The notes: a model not told the origin generated them from the letters alone. Positions 50,583 to 60,416 are shown, counted from the stretch's first letter. The stretch: 64,000 nucleotides of DNA from Trichocoleus desertorum NBK24 (GCF_030409055.1 NZ_CP116619.1:1-64000), one strand, 5' to 3'. Program-made: numbers and translations.

Positions 50583-52799
50583 CTAATTTGGGTTCGCCGA
50601 TATAAAGGCGATCGCACTCTCCCAAGGTACGCTTTGATTTTGCAAGCAGCGTTGGAATAACGCTCTAACCCAATCTATCTCTGCTTTGGAGAGATAACCG
50701 CTGAGATAGTGGGCGTAAGTGGGTGTATCAGGTACGATCGCAAACCAACGTTCGATTAAAGCAGGTGAGATATACATTTCTGCGACAGTTTGAACTGTCT
50801 CGATTTGCGCGTGACATCCCGCTTGCTCAAACACGAGTTGTAGATCGGTGCTGTCCCAGTTCATCCGAGGATCGCTTGAGTCTTTGTAGATGGCTTCTTC
50901 TGCCACAATTAAGCGTTGATACAAGTCAGGCTCAACTTTGGCAGCATCTATTAATCGATATAGCCGCTGGGTTCGGCGCGAAACAGTTTCGGCTAGGGTA
51001 ATTTTGCCCCCGGATTGTAAGAAAGGCATCCAGGTGCAAATCAGCGCCAATTTATCTCCTGCCGCCATTAAAACATTGCGACCCAGAATATGGTCAAACC
51101 GAATATCCGGTGCCTGAGCAGTTAATAAAGCTGGTAGTTGTTGCAGAGTGCCTTGCAGAAACCTAGGCCGCAGCAACTCTGGTAAAGCTTCTGCTTGAGC
51201 TTCTAGCCGTTCTACATCGGTAGAGGTTGGCATTTGTACATAAACACCACCTTCGGGGACTCGGCGCAGAGCTTCCCAAGTGAGTAAACCAATGCCGCCA
51301 TTCAGTTCCAGAATTGTATGGTGCCGTTGGGGTTGGGCTAGGGCAAACAGGCGATCGCGGACCTGAGCCAAGCGTTCCCCACTTTGAGATAAGGTGCGTT
51401 GCAGCCAGCGTTCCTGAGCTTTATTGGTGGGGCTGTAGGTGAGAATTTCTGGGGCCGTTACATCTAAGCTTTCGGCGATCGCGGCGAGTTGAGCTTCCCG
51501 ACGCCGCTCGACCTGAAATCGAACTGTGGCTTCAAACCCTTGCTCCGAAGGTTGGTAAAACACTTGGCCCTGCAAAGCGGCAGGTAAGTATTGCTGCGCC
51601 ACCCAATGATCGCGGTAGGCATGGGGGTAAAGATAGTTGGCTCCATGCCCAAAACTGTGTTTATCCCGATTAGCATCCTTGAGATGGGCAGGCACATCAG
51701 CTTCGCGTTCTCGCTCCACAGCGGCTAAGGCATCAAAAAAGCCCATGACACTGTTAGATTTTGGTGCGGTTGCCAAATATAAAGCGGCCTGAGCCAAAGG
51801 GTAACGACCTTCTGGCATCCCCACGCGATCGAAAGTGGCGGCACAGGCATTGACCCTAGCGACAGCTTCTGGGTCTGCTAGTCCCACATCTTCACTGGCT
51901 AAAATCAGCATGCGGCGAAAAATAAACCGTGGATCTTCCCCGGCGTAAACCATCCGAGCCAGCCAATACAGTGCCGCATCTGGATCGCTACCTCGCAGAC
52001 TTTTGATGAAAGCGCTGATGATATCAAAGTGAGCATCTCCTTCTTTGTCATACAAGACCGCTCGCTGCTGAATCGACTCTTCGGCCACCGCCAGATCAAT
52101 ATGAATTTTGCCTGTGCGATCGGGCGCGGTGGTTTCAACCGCCAGTTCCAAGGCATTGAGGAGACTCCGAGCATCACCATTGGCCACATTAACCAGATGA
52201 TCTAGCGCTTCTGGATCAATCTGAATTGCGCGATCGCCATAGCCTCGTTCCGAATCGCTCAGCGCTTGCTGCACCACCTTGACTAAATCCGCCGCAGTCA
52301 AGGACTTGAGCTGAAAAATTCGAGAACGACTCACGAGGGCTTTGTTGACCTCAAAGTAAGGATTCTCTGTGGTAGCTCCAATCAGAATCACGGTGCCATT
52401 CTCTACCCACGGCAACAAAGCATCCTGTTGCGATTTATTGAAGCGATGCACTTCATCCACAAACAAAATTGTTCGCTGACACTGGCGATCGCGCCGTTCC
52501 TGAGCCGTTTCCACTGCCGCCCGAATTTCCTTCACCCCTGCCAACACCGCATTAATCGAAATGAAGTGTCCCTGAGTGCTGTTGGCGATCACCCGTGCCA
52601 GCGTCGTTTTGCCTGTGCCTGGTGGCCCCGCAAAAATCACAGAAGCGAGTTGATCAGCTTGGATGGCGCGTCGCAGCAACCGTCCAGGGCCAACAATATG
52701 CTCCTGTCCGACAAATTCATCTAAAGTGCGGGGGCGTAAGCGATCGGCAAGAGGGGCAGCTATTGGGTTCAAGGTTAGGTCTGGGTGGGAAGGAATCAA
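50583..52799 (-). CDS. rarA: RarA/MgsA-type AAA+ ATPase fused to a methyltransferase-like domain
   Basis: 738 residues. Residues 1-430 are a replication-restart clamp-loader-like AAA+ protein: [15 protein letters not shown], Walker [18 protein letters not shown], Walker [17 protein letters not shown], sensor LIGATTENP, and the RarA C-terminal tetramer part [40 protein letters not shown]. This is the usual end of the family (about 440 residues). Residues 470-735 add a Rossmann domain with [20 protein letters not shown], a motif I-like sequence, but the second acidic residue is not clear. RarA acts at stalled forks. What the added domain does is unknown. Confidence 0.85.
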   Translation of the reverse strand: MIPSHPDLTLNPIAAPLADRLRPRTLDEFVGQEHIVGPGRLLRRAIQADQLASVIFAGPPGTGKTTLARVIANSTQGHFISINAVLAGVKEIRAAVETAQERRDRQCQRTILFVDEVHRFNKSQQDALLPWVENGTVILIGATTENPYFEVNKALVSRSRIFQLKSLTAADLVKVVQQALSDSERGYGDRAIQIDPEALDHLVNVANGDARSLLNALELAVETTAPDRTGKIHIDLAVAEESIQQRAVLYDKEGDAHFDIISAFIKSLRGSDPDAALYWLARMVYAGEDPRFIFRRMLILASEDVGLADPEAVARVNACAATFDRVGMPEGRYPLAQAALYLATAPKSNSVMGFFDALAAVEREREADVPAHLKDANRDKHSFGHGANYLYPHAYRDHWVAQQYLPAALQGQVFYQPSEQGFEATVRFQVERRREAQLAAIAESLDVTAPEILTYSPTNKAQERWLQRTLSQSGERLAQVRDRLFALAQPQRHHTILELNGGIGLLTWEALRRVPEGGVYVQMPTSTDVERLEAQAEALPELLRPRFLQGTLQQLPALLTAQAPDIRFDHILGRNVLMAAGDKLALICTWMPFLQSGGKITLAETVSRRTQRLYRLIDAAKVEPDLYQRLIVAEEAIYKDSSDPRMNWDSTDLQLVFEQAGCHAQIETVQTVAEMYISPALIERWFAIVPDTPTYAHYLSGYLSKAEIDWVRALFQRCLQNQSVPWESAIAFISANPN

Positions 52800-52876
52800 G
52801 GTCTCAAGCTAGGATAGCTCGCAGAACCCCCAAAATTGCTGGTGGTCTTCTAAGACAGTGCCAAGGAGAGAATAGC

Positions 52877-53296
52877 GTGAGCAACCTAGACAAGAAGCGA
52901 CTGGATGTAGCCCTGGCGATCGCGGGTTACGCCGTGGACAGCGGTGCAGCAGTGGCGATGCCAACTTTTGGCGTTGAGCTACCCAAACAAGTTGTCCTCA
53001 GCGCTTCCGACGTGCTGATGTACACCCGAATCTGGAAAATTTACTTTGAAGAGGATTTGTCCCACAGCAATTTGATGGAAATGCTAACCCAGGTGGGACT
53101 GGTGACGGTAGCTGCGACTGGCGTTGCCTACATCGTGGCCAAAGGCAGTACCGCAATTTTGAAGGAATTCACCAATTGGCTCGGCTGGGGAGCGACTGCC
53201 GCGATCGCCGGATCTCTAGCTGCTTTATCGGGTGCAGCTTGGGCGCTTTATTGCGATTATCTGTATGCAGAACGCAACCCTCAACCCTCGACCTAA
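52877..53296 (+). CDS. Small membrane protein of unknown function
   Basis: 139 residues from the GTG at 52877, with AAGGAGAG 7 bp upstream; the open frame reaches back to 52595 but overlaps the divergent rarA-like gene. Two membrane segments near 75-95 (VGLVTVAATGVAYIVAKGS) and 106-126 (TAAIAGSLAALSGAAWALYC) after a 65-residue soluble part. It resembles small DUF697-like tails but no GTPase is attached. Converges with the GH43 gene, 5 bp between stops. Confidence 0.6.
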   Translation: MSNLDKKRLDVALAIAGYAVDSGAAVAMPTFGVELPKQVVLSASDVLMYTRIWKIYFEEDLSHSNLMEMLTQVGLVTVAATGVAYIVAKGSTAILKEFTNWLGWGATAAIAGSLAALSGAAWALYCDYLYAERNPQPST

Positions 53297-53301
53297 CTGA
53301 G

Positions 53302-54354
53302 CTACTTAGCGCTAATAGCAATACTTTGAGGGGTCCAAGTAGGACCAGGACAACGTGGCCCATCTGCGGTCCAGTTAATGGGGTCAATGCACATGCGTCG
53401 AGCTTGCATGTCTGTATCCCAAGCGTGGTAGACGATGTACTCGGTTTTGCCATCGGGACCAACGGTAATTGAATTGTGACCAGGACCGAGGACATAACCG
53501 GGATGCGATCGCAAAACCCTGGGGCCTGCTTCATTGCCTGCATCTGAGTACGGCCCCATCACATGGCCTGCGACCCCATAATCCACGCCGTAGCTATCCG
53601 TTTCCCAACGTCCGCCACTATAAAAACAGTAGTAGCGATCGCCATACTTGCGAACACAAGGGCCTTCTAAGGTGTGCCAATCATAAACACCGCCGTACAT
53701 CGGGCGATCGGCGAGAAATCTTTGCCAATCGGATCTAGCTCGCAACACCACTTTACCTTCACCTGCCAGTTTGGTCATGGTTTCCAGGCGATCGACCATC
53801 AAGGCAGTCCCAGCACGGGTATTCTCGTTAGTGTCTAAAAAATCTTGAGCATAGAATAAGTACCACTGACCATCGTCATCACAAAAAGCATGGGGGTCGA
53901 TCGCGAATGGACAAGATTGCGGATCTAACAACGGTTCGCCCATGTCCTGATATGGCCCTACCGGATCTGAGCTAGTGGCAACTCGTAACTGGTGGTTTTT
54001 ATCTTCGTGCCCCACCGAGTAGTAGAGATAGAAGGTGCCGTCGCAGTAAGCGATTTCTGGTGCCCAGAAGTTATCTCCCAAACTGGGGTCAGGCCGCACT
54101 AAAGCATTCTGGACAAATTCCCAGTGGATTAAATCGTGGGAGCGCAACAGCGGGAAAACTCGTCTCTGCCCAGTTTCCTCAACTTCCCCAGCGGCTTCTG
54201 CTGGCCCCGTACCGATCGCGTAGTAAGTGCCTTGATGCTGCCACACATACGGATCAGCAAAATAATGAGGATAAACGGGGTTGGTATAGGTCAGGGTCTC
54301 TTCATTTGCTTGTGAGCCTAACCCAGACTTTGCTTCAGATTGAGTCATCATCAC
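53302..54354 (-). CDS. Glycoside hydrolase family 43 protein
   Basis: 350 residues, single five-bladed beta-propeller. Catalytic Asp in YPHYFADPYVWQHQ, pKa-tuning Asp in CPFAIDPHAFCDDDGQWYLF and acid Glu in TLEGPCVRKYGDRYYCFYSG, in the order and spacing of GH43. The family removes arabinose, xylose or galactose from side chains. There is no signal peptide, so it acts in the cytoplasm, probably on small imported oligosaccharides. No transporter or other carbohydrate gene is adjacent. The repeat at 54411-54555 lies just before its start. Confidence 0.85.
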   Translation of the reverse strand: MMMTQSEAKSGLGSQANEETLTYTNPVYPHYFADPYVWQHQGTYYAIGTGPAEAAGEVEETGQRRVFPLLRSHDLIHWEFVQNALVRPDPSLGDNFWAPEIAYCDGTFYLYYSVGHEDKNHQLRVATSSDPVGPYQDMGEPLLDPQSCPFAIDPHAFCDDDGQWYLFYAQDFLDTNENTRAGTALMVDRLETMTKLAGEGKVVLRARSDWQRFLADRPMYGGVYDWHTLEGPCVRKYGDRYYCFYSGGRWETDSYGVDYGVAGHVMGPYSDAGNEAGPRVLRSHPGYVLGPGHNSITVGPDGKTEYIVYHAWDTDMQARRMCIDPINWTADGPRCPGPTWTPQSIAISAK

Positions 54355-54410
54355 TCCTTACTCTGCAATCCATCCTCAAAATCTTAGATTTTATGCATAA
54401 GTTGAATGTT

Positions 54411-54555
54411 GCCCCCCTAGCCCCCCAATTCTGGGGGGAACTGAATATTAGCTTCCCTCCACGATGTAGCCCTAGTGGGCATACCAGAAAAGGAAAGGTG
54501 AACTAAGCCTTCTACACTTTTCAAAGTCCCCCAGAATTGGGGGATTTAGGGGGCC
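54411..54555. repeat. Inverted-repeat (MITE-like) element
   Basis: Two imperfect 30-bp inverted arms, 54411-54441 containing GCCCCCCTAGCCCCCCAATT and 54526-54555 containing CCCCCAGAATTGGGGGATTT, flank about 85 bp of unique sequence. Each arm holds a CCCCC-AATTCT-GGGGG hairpin. No gene in between. The form suggests a short non-autonomous element or a cyanobacterial dispersed repeat. Confidence 0.65.
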
Positions 54556-54584
54556 AGACAAAGGGTAACTGAATTGCAGCAGCA

Positions 54585-54642
54585 CAAAAAAATAGAGGAT
54601 GGAACTTTGATCGTTAGCGATCGCCGTTCAATCATCCTCTAT
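54585..54642 (-). terminator. Terminator of the PhyH-type dioxygenase gene
   Basis: On the minus strand a perfect 10-bp stem ATAGAGGATG/CATCCTCTAT, with a HIP1-containing loop, is followed by TTTTTTT. It lies 27 bp beyond the stop at 54669. Confidence 0.7.
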
Positions 54643-54668
54643 CTGGAGTAAGCTTCTGGGTTAAGTCT

Positions 54669-55484
54669 TTAGTACTTGAAATTGATGTAGGTTTCGGTCT
54701 TGTTTTCTGGTAGCTGCTCTACCACATTGCAGCGCAACATTTCCTGGAGGTACTGCGGCAAGTTCTGGTAATAATCTCTCTGAACTGTGAGATCCATTAC
54801 CGGAGTGTGCAACCAGTGCATCACATAGCCCATCACCACCATCGGTCGGGGTTGAGCGGTGATGTTGGGCGAACCTCGGTGAATTGCCAAAGGCGATCGG
54901 ATGATTACATCACCCAGTTGCATGGGGAAAGACTCGACAGGAATCTCACCCGCTGCAATCTTCACCAATGCTTCTTCGCGAGGCATCACATGGGTGCCGC
55001 GTGCCATTTGAAAGGGGCCATTGTCTTCTGTCACTTCAACGAGGGGAAAGTTAACCGCTAGAGCATAGAGTGGTGTGACAATCTGATCACTAAAGAGAGG
55101 ACGGAAATCCCGATGCAGTTCTTGGTACTCCGAGTCTTGGAAGGGCGTATCAGCCCCTAATTGCACCAAGCGATATTCCTGGAAAAAGACTCGATCCAGC
55201 ACACCCAAAATCGTAGGATTGGCAAACACTTCCGTATTAGCGAAAGGTTGCACCCAAGGCAGGGTCAAATAATAACGGTTTTTCTCGCGAGGAGCTAATC
55301 CACCGGGCCGCTGTTGCCGCTCTCGGAAAAGGGCATCGAATGCTACTGCCCACTCTTGGATCAACTCGCGATCGAAGAGTCCGGGAATGACACAAATTCC
55401 ATCTCGATTTAGCACTTCGGCAAATCGATCTAAATCCGCTGCTGTAAATTTACTCACACCAGTGGCATTGATACTTTGAACCAT
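54669..55484 (-). CDS. Phytanoyl-CoA dioxygenase (PhyH) family protein
   Basis: 271 residues with a double-stranded beta-helix. Fe(II) ligands: H-x-D in ELHRDFRPLF and the distal His in LAIHRGSPNITAQPRP. The Arg of RPMVVMGYVM is the 2-oxoglutarate site candidate. The family hydroxylates or halogenates lipids, natural products and amino acids. The substrate is not predictable. It is monocistronic, with its own terminator. A leader of about 190 bp contains two TCGA(C/G)AGTAAA copies near 55533 and 55569. Confidence 0.85.
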   Translation of the reverse strand: MVQSINATGVSKFTAADLDRFAEVLNRDGICVIPGLFDRELIQEWAVAFDALFRERQQRPGGLAPREKNRYYLTLPWVQPFANTEVFANPTILGVLDRVFFQEYRLVQLGADTPFQDSEYQELHRDFRPLFSDQIVTPLYALAVNFPLVEVTEDNGPFQMARGTHVMPREEALVKIAAGEIPVESFPMQLGDVIIRSPLAIHRGSPNITAQPRPMVVMGYVMHWLHTPVMDLTVQRDYYQNLPQYLQEMLRCNVVEQLPENKTETYINFKY

Positions 55485-55681
55485 TTTGCTGTCCTTCCTT
55501 CGGGCAGAATGTGGGAGTTGAGGGGGGCTCTCGACAGTAAACGGGACGAGCGATCGCGTGATGTTTTTATCGAGAGTAAAATGTGTCGAGCTTTACACTT
55601 TCTATTCTGCCCTAGGGAAGAGGTAGGATAACAGCAAAATGCTAAATAAGATAATTAACAAATTGTGAAGAGTTAGCTGGA

Positions 55682-57103
55682 TTAAGTCATCCGCAACCAC
55701 TCTTTAATCACCTTCACTAACCAGTTGCATTCATCCCAACTAAAGCCTTTCGCAAAGAAATTTTCGGTACTGTAGGTCTGGATTGTAACGACTCTTTGTT
55801 CATAAGTTCGCTTGCCGCCATCGAAGGTTCTCAAACTGTGAAAGACATTATGAATTTCTCCAATCGAGCCTTGAAACATCACCATCGGAAGGCTGAAGGG
55901 AGACTTATAAATTGAGAATTTCTCCTGGGTAAATCGCACAAAGGTGGGTAGAAAATCCCAATACACCCCACCACCAATTAGCAGCACGATCGGCAAGACA
56001 AAGACAAGAATATTGCTAAACTGCCAGCTCACACTAGAAATCACAGGAATCCAGGGTTGACCGATGATGGCAAGCCCAATAGCTATGGGAATTAAGTACA
56101 GCAAATTCCAAGGATTAGCGCCTGGGACTTGAATCAACAGCTCATCAGCAGTTTGGTGTAACTGAATTCGGGTGTCAAAATGCGGAACGATGGCTCGCTC
56201 TCTTTTGACAACTGGCGATCGCTCATGGGACGCTTCGGGCTGGCGAGAGACTGTCGGTGGTGGTGCCGCTTTGCTGGCCTCTAGCGATCGCAAAGCTTCT
56301 AGCGCTTGTCGTGCCATTTGGAAGCGTTTTGCTACGTCGGGCTGTACCAGTTTCGCCACCCACCAAACAAAGTCAGGATCTAAGCTGACGCGATCGGCAA
56401 ACTGAATCTGCAAATCTTTCTGAGGTAACTCTGCTGGCGATATCCCTGTCAGGAGGTGAATTAGGGTTGCTCCCAAGGCATACAAGTCAGAAGCGGCAAC
56501 GGCTCGACCGCCAAACTGCTCCATTGGTGCGTAACCGTAGGTTCCCACAACTGTAAAAGTGCTGCCTTCAGCCGCAGCCTTGTCTTGAACCGCACCAAAA
56601 TCGATCAGGTAGATGTAATTATCTTTGCCCAAAATTAAATTGCTGGGCTTGATATCACGATGCAACACCGGAGGGCTGAGTTCGTGAAGATAGATCAATA
56701 AATGCAGCAGATTTGCCGCCATTTGCCTCACTTGCCGCTCACTGAAATGCTTGCCTTCAGCGATCAGTTGCTTCAGGGAAGCACCCGCAATATGGTCTTG
56801 CACCAGTCCAAACCAAAGCAGGCGATCGTCAATGGAAAAATAATCGCGGTACTTGGGAATTTGCGAGTGCTTGAGTTGCCGCAACACCTGAGCTTCGCGC
56901 TCAAACAACTTCAGGTCAGCCCACTGCACTTGGTCGCCAAAAGCCAAAAGCTTGATTACTACAGGTTCTGGAGGCTGCGCCGCTAAATCTTCTGCCAGCC
57001 AAGTTTGCCGTCCAGCCGTTTGCCCCAGTTTTTGCTTCAGTCGGTACTGCGCTTCAGTTGGCGTTCCTTGGCGAATGTGGAGAACTTGTTCGGGTTCTAG
57101 CAT
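55682..57103 (-). CDS. Membrane-anchored Ser/Thr protein kinase
   Basis: 473 residues. Kinase domain 15-270: LKQKLGQTAGRQTWLAED (loose glycine loop), VVIKLLAFG (Lys), VLHRDIKPSNLILG (catalytic loop), YLIDFGAVQD (D-F-G) and TYGYAPMEQF. A linker of about 60 residues, then two membrane helices near 335-375 (LIPIAIGLAIIGQPW, ILVFVLPIVLLIGGGVYW) and a cytoplasmic C-terminal domain of about 85 residues. This is the standard cyanobacterial eukaryotic-type kinase with an unknown tail. The substrate is unknown. Confidence 0.88.
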   Translation of the reverse strand: MLEPEQVLHIRQGTPTEAQYRLKQKLGQTAGRQTWLAEDLAAQPPEPVVIKLLAFGDQVQWADLKLFEREAQVLRQLKHSQIPKYRDYFSIDDRLLWFGLVQDHIAGASLKQLIAEGKHFSERQVRQMAANLLHLLIYLHELSPPVLHRDIKPSNLILGKDNYIYLIDFGAVQDKAAAEGSTFTVVGTYGYAPMEQFGGRAVAASDLYALGATLIHLLTGISPAELPQKDLQIQFADRVSLDPDFVWWVAKLVQPDVAKRFQMARQALEALRSLEASKAAPPPTVSRQPEASHERSPVVKRERAIVPHFDTRIQLHQTADELLIQVPGANPWNLLYLIPIAIGLAIIGQPWIPVISSVSWQFSNILVFVLPIVLLIGGGVYWDFLPTFVRFTQEKFSIYKSPFSLPMVMFQGSIGEIHNVFHSLRTFDGGKRTYEQRVVTIQTYSTENFFAKGFSWDECNWLVKVIKEWLRMT

Positions 57104-57324
57104 AGAAGTTAGGTGAGCATCTCCTTAGCTGTAGTAATCCCCAAGTAGCGGGGAGAACCTCTAAAATGAGGCCCTGATTTTACGGACTCTATAGATACAC
57201 AGGCTCACATGCACTTTCCTAAAAACCAAATGGTCGTAATGATCACCCTTAGACTCAGGCTAGGGATATGTGGCAAACGTTATCCTGAATTTAGGGGCTA
57301 GGTACAGCAACAGGGGAGGAGCTT

Positions 57325-57933
57325 GTGGATCAGCTCTTAAATTTCAACACTTTGATCGAGATCTTATTAGGCGTGAGTTTGAGTGCGGCCTCTGGCTTCC
57401 GAGTCTTTGTGCCACTCTTGATGCTTAGTGCGGCGGCCGTGCTGGGTCATGCCAATTTGCCCACTGATTTTGACTGGATTGAAAGCCCCCAAGCTCTAGC
57501 TGTATTTGCGATCGCCTCGACTCTAGAAGTAGGCGGCTACTACATCCCCTGGTTCGACCATCTGCTCGATGTGGTAGCAACGCCAGCAGCAATTTTAGCG
57601 GGCACGATTGTGACGGCTTCGCTGGCTCCTGACCTTAATCCTGTAGCGCAATGGACGCTAGCGCTGGTAGCAGGCGGAGGAGCGGCGGGCATCACCAAAA
57701 GCTTGACCAATCTCTTACGAGCGACCTCAACCGCAACTTCTGGTGGCTTAGCGAATCCGATTGTGGCGACGGTGGAGTTAGTCGTGGCGATCGCGCTCTC
57801 GATTTTAGCAATCACCTTACCAGTCGTAGCCATTATTGTAGTGATCGCATTTCTGGGATTTGCGATCGCGAAGCTGTGGCGATTTTTCTCCCGTTTCAGA
57901 ACACCGCAAACTACTCCAGAAAATTTGTCTTAA
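57325..57933 (+). CDS. DUF4126-family membrane protein
   Basis: 202 residues from a GTG, five or so hydrophobic segments. ILLGVSLSAASGFRVFVPLL at 12-31 and VGGYYIPWFDHLLDVVATPA near 73-92 are the family's conserved pieces, followed by Gly/Ala-rich helices. Member of a widespread uncharacterised family; a transport role has been suspected. The next gene starts 33 bp downstream and is likely co-transcribed. Confidence 0.8.
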   Translation: MDQLLNFNTLIEILLGVSLSAASGFRVFVPLLMLSAAAVLGHANLPTDFDWIESPQALAVFAIASTLEVGGYYIPWFDHLLDVVATPAAILAGTIVTASLAPDLNPVAQWTLALVAGGGAAGITKSLTNLLRATSTATSGGLANPIVATVELVVAIALSILAITLPVVAIIVVIAFLGFAIAKLWRFFSRFRTPQTTPENLS

Positions 57934-57966
57934 TCCCAAGAGCCTTCGCAGCGATCGCGATAGTAC

Positions 57967-58791
57967 ATGGTTGCAGCAGTCATTCTCTTTCTGGCGATCG
58001 GCCTAATTGTGGTTGGGATTTTCGCTACTCCCCTCTTAGTAAAACGCCGCCGCGATCGCCTGAAGCAACGCCCATTTTCACCCCTTTGGGATGCTGTAGT
58101 AGAGAATTATCTGCCTATTTACCCTCGTCTTTCTGCGAGTGAAAGGAGACGGTTACAGGGACATATTCAAGTCTTTCTAAAAGAGAAGCAATTTATTGGC
58201 TGTGCGGGATTGCAAATTACCGAGGAGATGAGATTGGCGATCGCGGCAGTTGCTTGTTTGCTGTTGTTGAATGAGCGAGGCACCTACTTTCTCAAGTTGC
58301 GATCAGTTTTGGTGTATCCCAGTGTCTATTTTGTGAATGAGACGGCGATCGAGGGTAACTATGTAGTGGAGGAAAGACGGGTGGCGCGATTGGGAGAGTC
58401 GTGGAGCCGAGATCAGGTGGTGTTGTCTTGGGAGCAGGTACAGCGAGATGCCACTAATTGGCGAGATGGACATAATGTAGTGCTGCATGAGTTTGCCCAC
58501 CAATTAGATCAAGAAGACGGCAATGCCGAAGGTGTGCCGTTTTTGCCCAAAGATCTAGATTATGCAGTTTGGGCGCAGGTGATGACGCAGGAGTATCAAC
58601 AACTCTGTCAGGATGTGCAAAGAGGTGCCAAAACGGTGATGGATAGCTACGGCACTCTCAATCCTGCTGAGTTTTTCGCTGTGGCAACTGAGACATTTTT
58701 TGAAAAACCCCAGCAATTGTTGAAAAAACATCCCGATCTTTATAAGCAGCTACAACACTACTATCAACTCGATCCGGTGAAATGGATTTAA
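57967..58791 (+). CDS. MtfA-like zinc metallopeptidase (M90)
   Basis: 274 residues. One N-terminal membrane helix (VAAVILFLAIGLIVVGIFATPLL), then a soluble domain with LHEFAHQLDQEDGNAEG (H-E-x-x-H zinc site) and a downstream NPAEFFAVATETFFE supplying the third ligand, as in MtfA. E. coli MtfA binds the Mlc repressor and has aminopeptidase activity, but this protein is membrane-anchored. It follows the DUF4126 gene by 33 bp. Confidence 0.85.
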   Translation: MVAAVILFLAIGLIVVGIFATPLLVKRRRDRLKQRPFSPLWDAVVENYLPIYPRLSASERRRLQGHIQVFLKEKQFIGCAGLQITEEMRLAIAAVACLLLLNERGTYFLKLRSVLVYPSVYFVNETAIEGNYVVEERRVARLGESWSRDQVVLSWEQVQRDATNWRDGHNVVLHEFAHQLDQEDGNAEGVPFLPKDLDYAVWAQVMTQEYQQLCQDVQRGAKTVMDSYGTLNPAEFFAVATETFFEKPQQLLKKHPDLYKQLQHYYQLDPVKWI

Positions 58792-58893
58792 TTAGGGCTA
58801 CAAGAGGGCGATCGCTCTTTGAAGCACTCATTCTCTGCTTTTCAGGGAACTCTAGCAGGTGTAGATTTAGCAATTCACCTCAGAAATCCCCTT

Positions 58894-59076
58894 GTGAAAT
58901 ACGATCCGAATAAACATCACCGTCGTTCTACTCGGTTAAAAAACTACGACTACACCTCACCAGGTGCTTATTTTATCACCCTCTGTACTCACCAACGGGA
59001 GTGTTTGTTTGGCGAAATCGTAGATGATTTAATGCAATTGAATTCGGGTGCAATTAAAAGTGGCAGCAGGAATTGA
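58894..59076 (+). pseudogene. RAYT (REP-associated tyrosine transposase) N-terminal fragment
   Basis: From the GTG at 58894 the frame reads VKYDPNKHHRRSTRLKNYDY, TSPGAYFITLCTHQRECLFG and ends LNSGAIKSGSRN. This is the conserved start of RAYT/IS200-like Y1 transposases (about 180 residues), cut before the HUH pair and the tyrosine. The remainder seems to have been lost where the ISKra4-like element begins, shortly before 59132. Not functional. Confidence 0.75.
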
Positions 59077-59179
59077 AGGACTGGAATAGCTATGATTTAG
59101 TAAATTCCTTACGAGCCAGGTGCATCATCCCATGAGCCAAGAATCAACTGACAGTTCAGTGGGTACTCGGACCAAGTCT

Positions 59180-60416
59180 CAGTAGATCGCAAATTCTCTA
59201 GGAAAGGGGTAGGGTCAGGCTAAAAGCATTAGATCAAGCCATGACGACCTACCCATCTTCATTATCTCCTGCTCCCGCTCTGACCGATGAAGGGACACTG
59301 GAAGCTGCCCTTGATTGTCTACTCGAGTCTGTTCCACTGAACATGAAAGGCGGATACACCCCCCAAGACCTATTCGAGATCCTGCTGCGGGCTGCCAGCC
59401 GAGGCGATAGCATCGAACACACGGCTCAACGCTTGCAAGGTACACCCAGTGGTAATGGTATCCGCTATCACTTGGATAAGTTGGATGAGATGGCCACACT
59501 GGAGAGCCAACTCAATGCGGCTCTGCAAAGCCGAATTCCACCCAAGATTTGCAGAAGGCAGCATCGCATTGCCATCGATTTACACTTAATTCCCTACTAC
59601 GGCAACCCAAGTGAGGTGGAGGCTCCCTACATCTACCGCTCTCAAGCTAAAGCTGGAACTACCTCATTCTTCGCCTATGCCACAGTCTATGTTGTCTGTC
59701 GTCACAAACGTGTGACCCTAGGGATTCATGCAGTGCATCGTCAAGAAACCTTAGTGGCGACCCTGACTTATTTGCTCGCAAGGTTGAGTCCGCTGCGAGT
59801 CCGAGTCAAACGGCTTTACTTGGATCGAGGGTTTTATAGTGTCCCTGTCATCCGTTGGCTGAAGGCATTGCAGATTCCCTTCCTGATGCCTGCGGTGATT
59901 CGGGGCAAAACTGGAGGAACCCGTCAACTGCTAAGGGGACGGCGCAGCTACCAGACACCCTACACCCTCAACAGTCCCCAGTATGGTTCGGTCAGCTGTC
60001 AGATGCGGGTGATTTGTAACTATTACAAAGGGCTCAAGGGCAAGCATGGGATTCAATACACTGTCTATGTACTGCACCGGGTGAAGGTTGCCCTACACCA
60101 GACCCATCGGCATTACAAAGACCGGTTTGGCATTGAGACCAGTTACAGGATCAAGAACCAGTGTCGCATCCGCACCACGAGTAAAAATCCTGTAACCCGC
60201 TTTCTGTTTGTCGCTCTAGCGTTTGTCCTAGTCAATCTTTGGGTGTATTTGCTGTGGTTCTTTATCAGTTGGACGCAACGAGGAGGACGAGTGGTTTACC
60301 GGGAACTGTTTGCGCTCAAGACAATGCTGGAGTTCCTATCCCAAGCAGTGGAGCGGCATTTTCCAGTCATCACAGCAATCTACTTACCCGCTCTGGAATG
60401 AATTTGCGATCTACTG
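59180..60416 (+). mobile_element. ISH3-like insertion sequence, copy 2 (1237 bp)
   Basis: Same length, ends (CAGTAGATCGCAAATTC and its complement) and orientation as the copy at 995-2231. Flanked by its own 5-bp duplication AGTCT at 59175-59179 and 60417-60421. Inserted in codon 17 of the ISKra4-like transposase. Confidence 0.94.
59241..60401 (+). CDS. ISH3-like DDE transposase (copy 2)
   Basis: 386 residues, intact. It is identical to copy 1 through about residue 250, then differs at a few positions: SVSCQ for SVNCQ, HYKD for HYRD and ISWTQ for ISRTQ. The first 640 bp of the two elements look identical by eye, whereas about 20 silent or conservative changes are clustered in the last 600 bp. 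The catalytic motifs are unchanged (IAIDLHLIPYYG, YLDRGFYSV, DRFGIETSYR). Either copy could move both. Confidence 0.9.
   Translation: MTTYPSSLSPAPALTDEGTLEAALDCLLESVPLNMKGGYTPQDLFEILLRAASRGDSIEHTAQRLQGTPSGNGIRYHLDKLDEMATLESQLNAALQSRIPPKICRRQHRIAIDLHLIPYYGNPSEVEAPYIYRSQAKAGTTSFFAYATVYVVCRHKRVTLGIHAVHRQETLVATLTYLLARLSPLRVRVKRLYLDRGFYSVPVIRWLKALQIPFLMPAVIRGKTGGTRQLLRGRRSYQTPYTLNSPQYGSVSCQMRVICNYYKGLKGKHGIQYTVYVLHRVKVALHQTHRHYKDRFGIETSYRIKNQCRIRTTSKNPVTRFLFVALAFVLVNLWVYLLWFFISWTQRGGRVVYRELFALKTMLEFLSQAVERHFPVITAIYLPALE

Noticed and set aside
52595-52876. N-terminal extension of the membrane protein ending at 53296.
   Set aside because: It overlaps the divergent rarA-like gene, while a GTG at 52877 with an AAGGAGAG ribosome site gives a sensible start.
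995-60416. The two direct ISH3-like copies looked like ends of a composite transposon carrying the 57 kb between them.
   Set aside because: Each copy has its own different 5-bp duplication (AGTTT, AGTCT) and sits inside a different mobile gene, so they are separate insertions, and the middle is ordinary chromosome.
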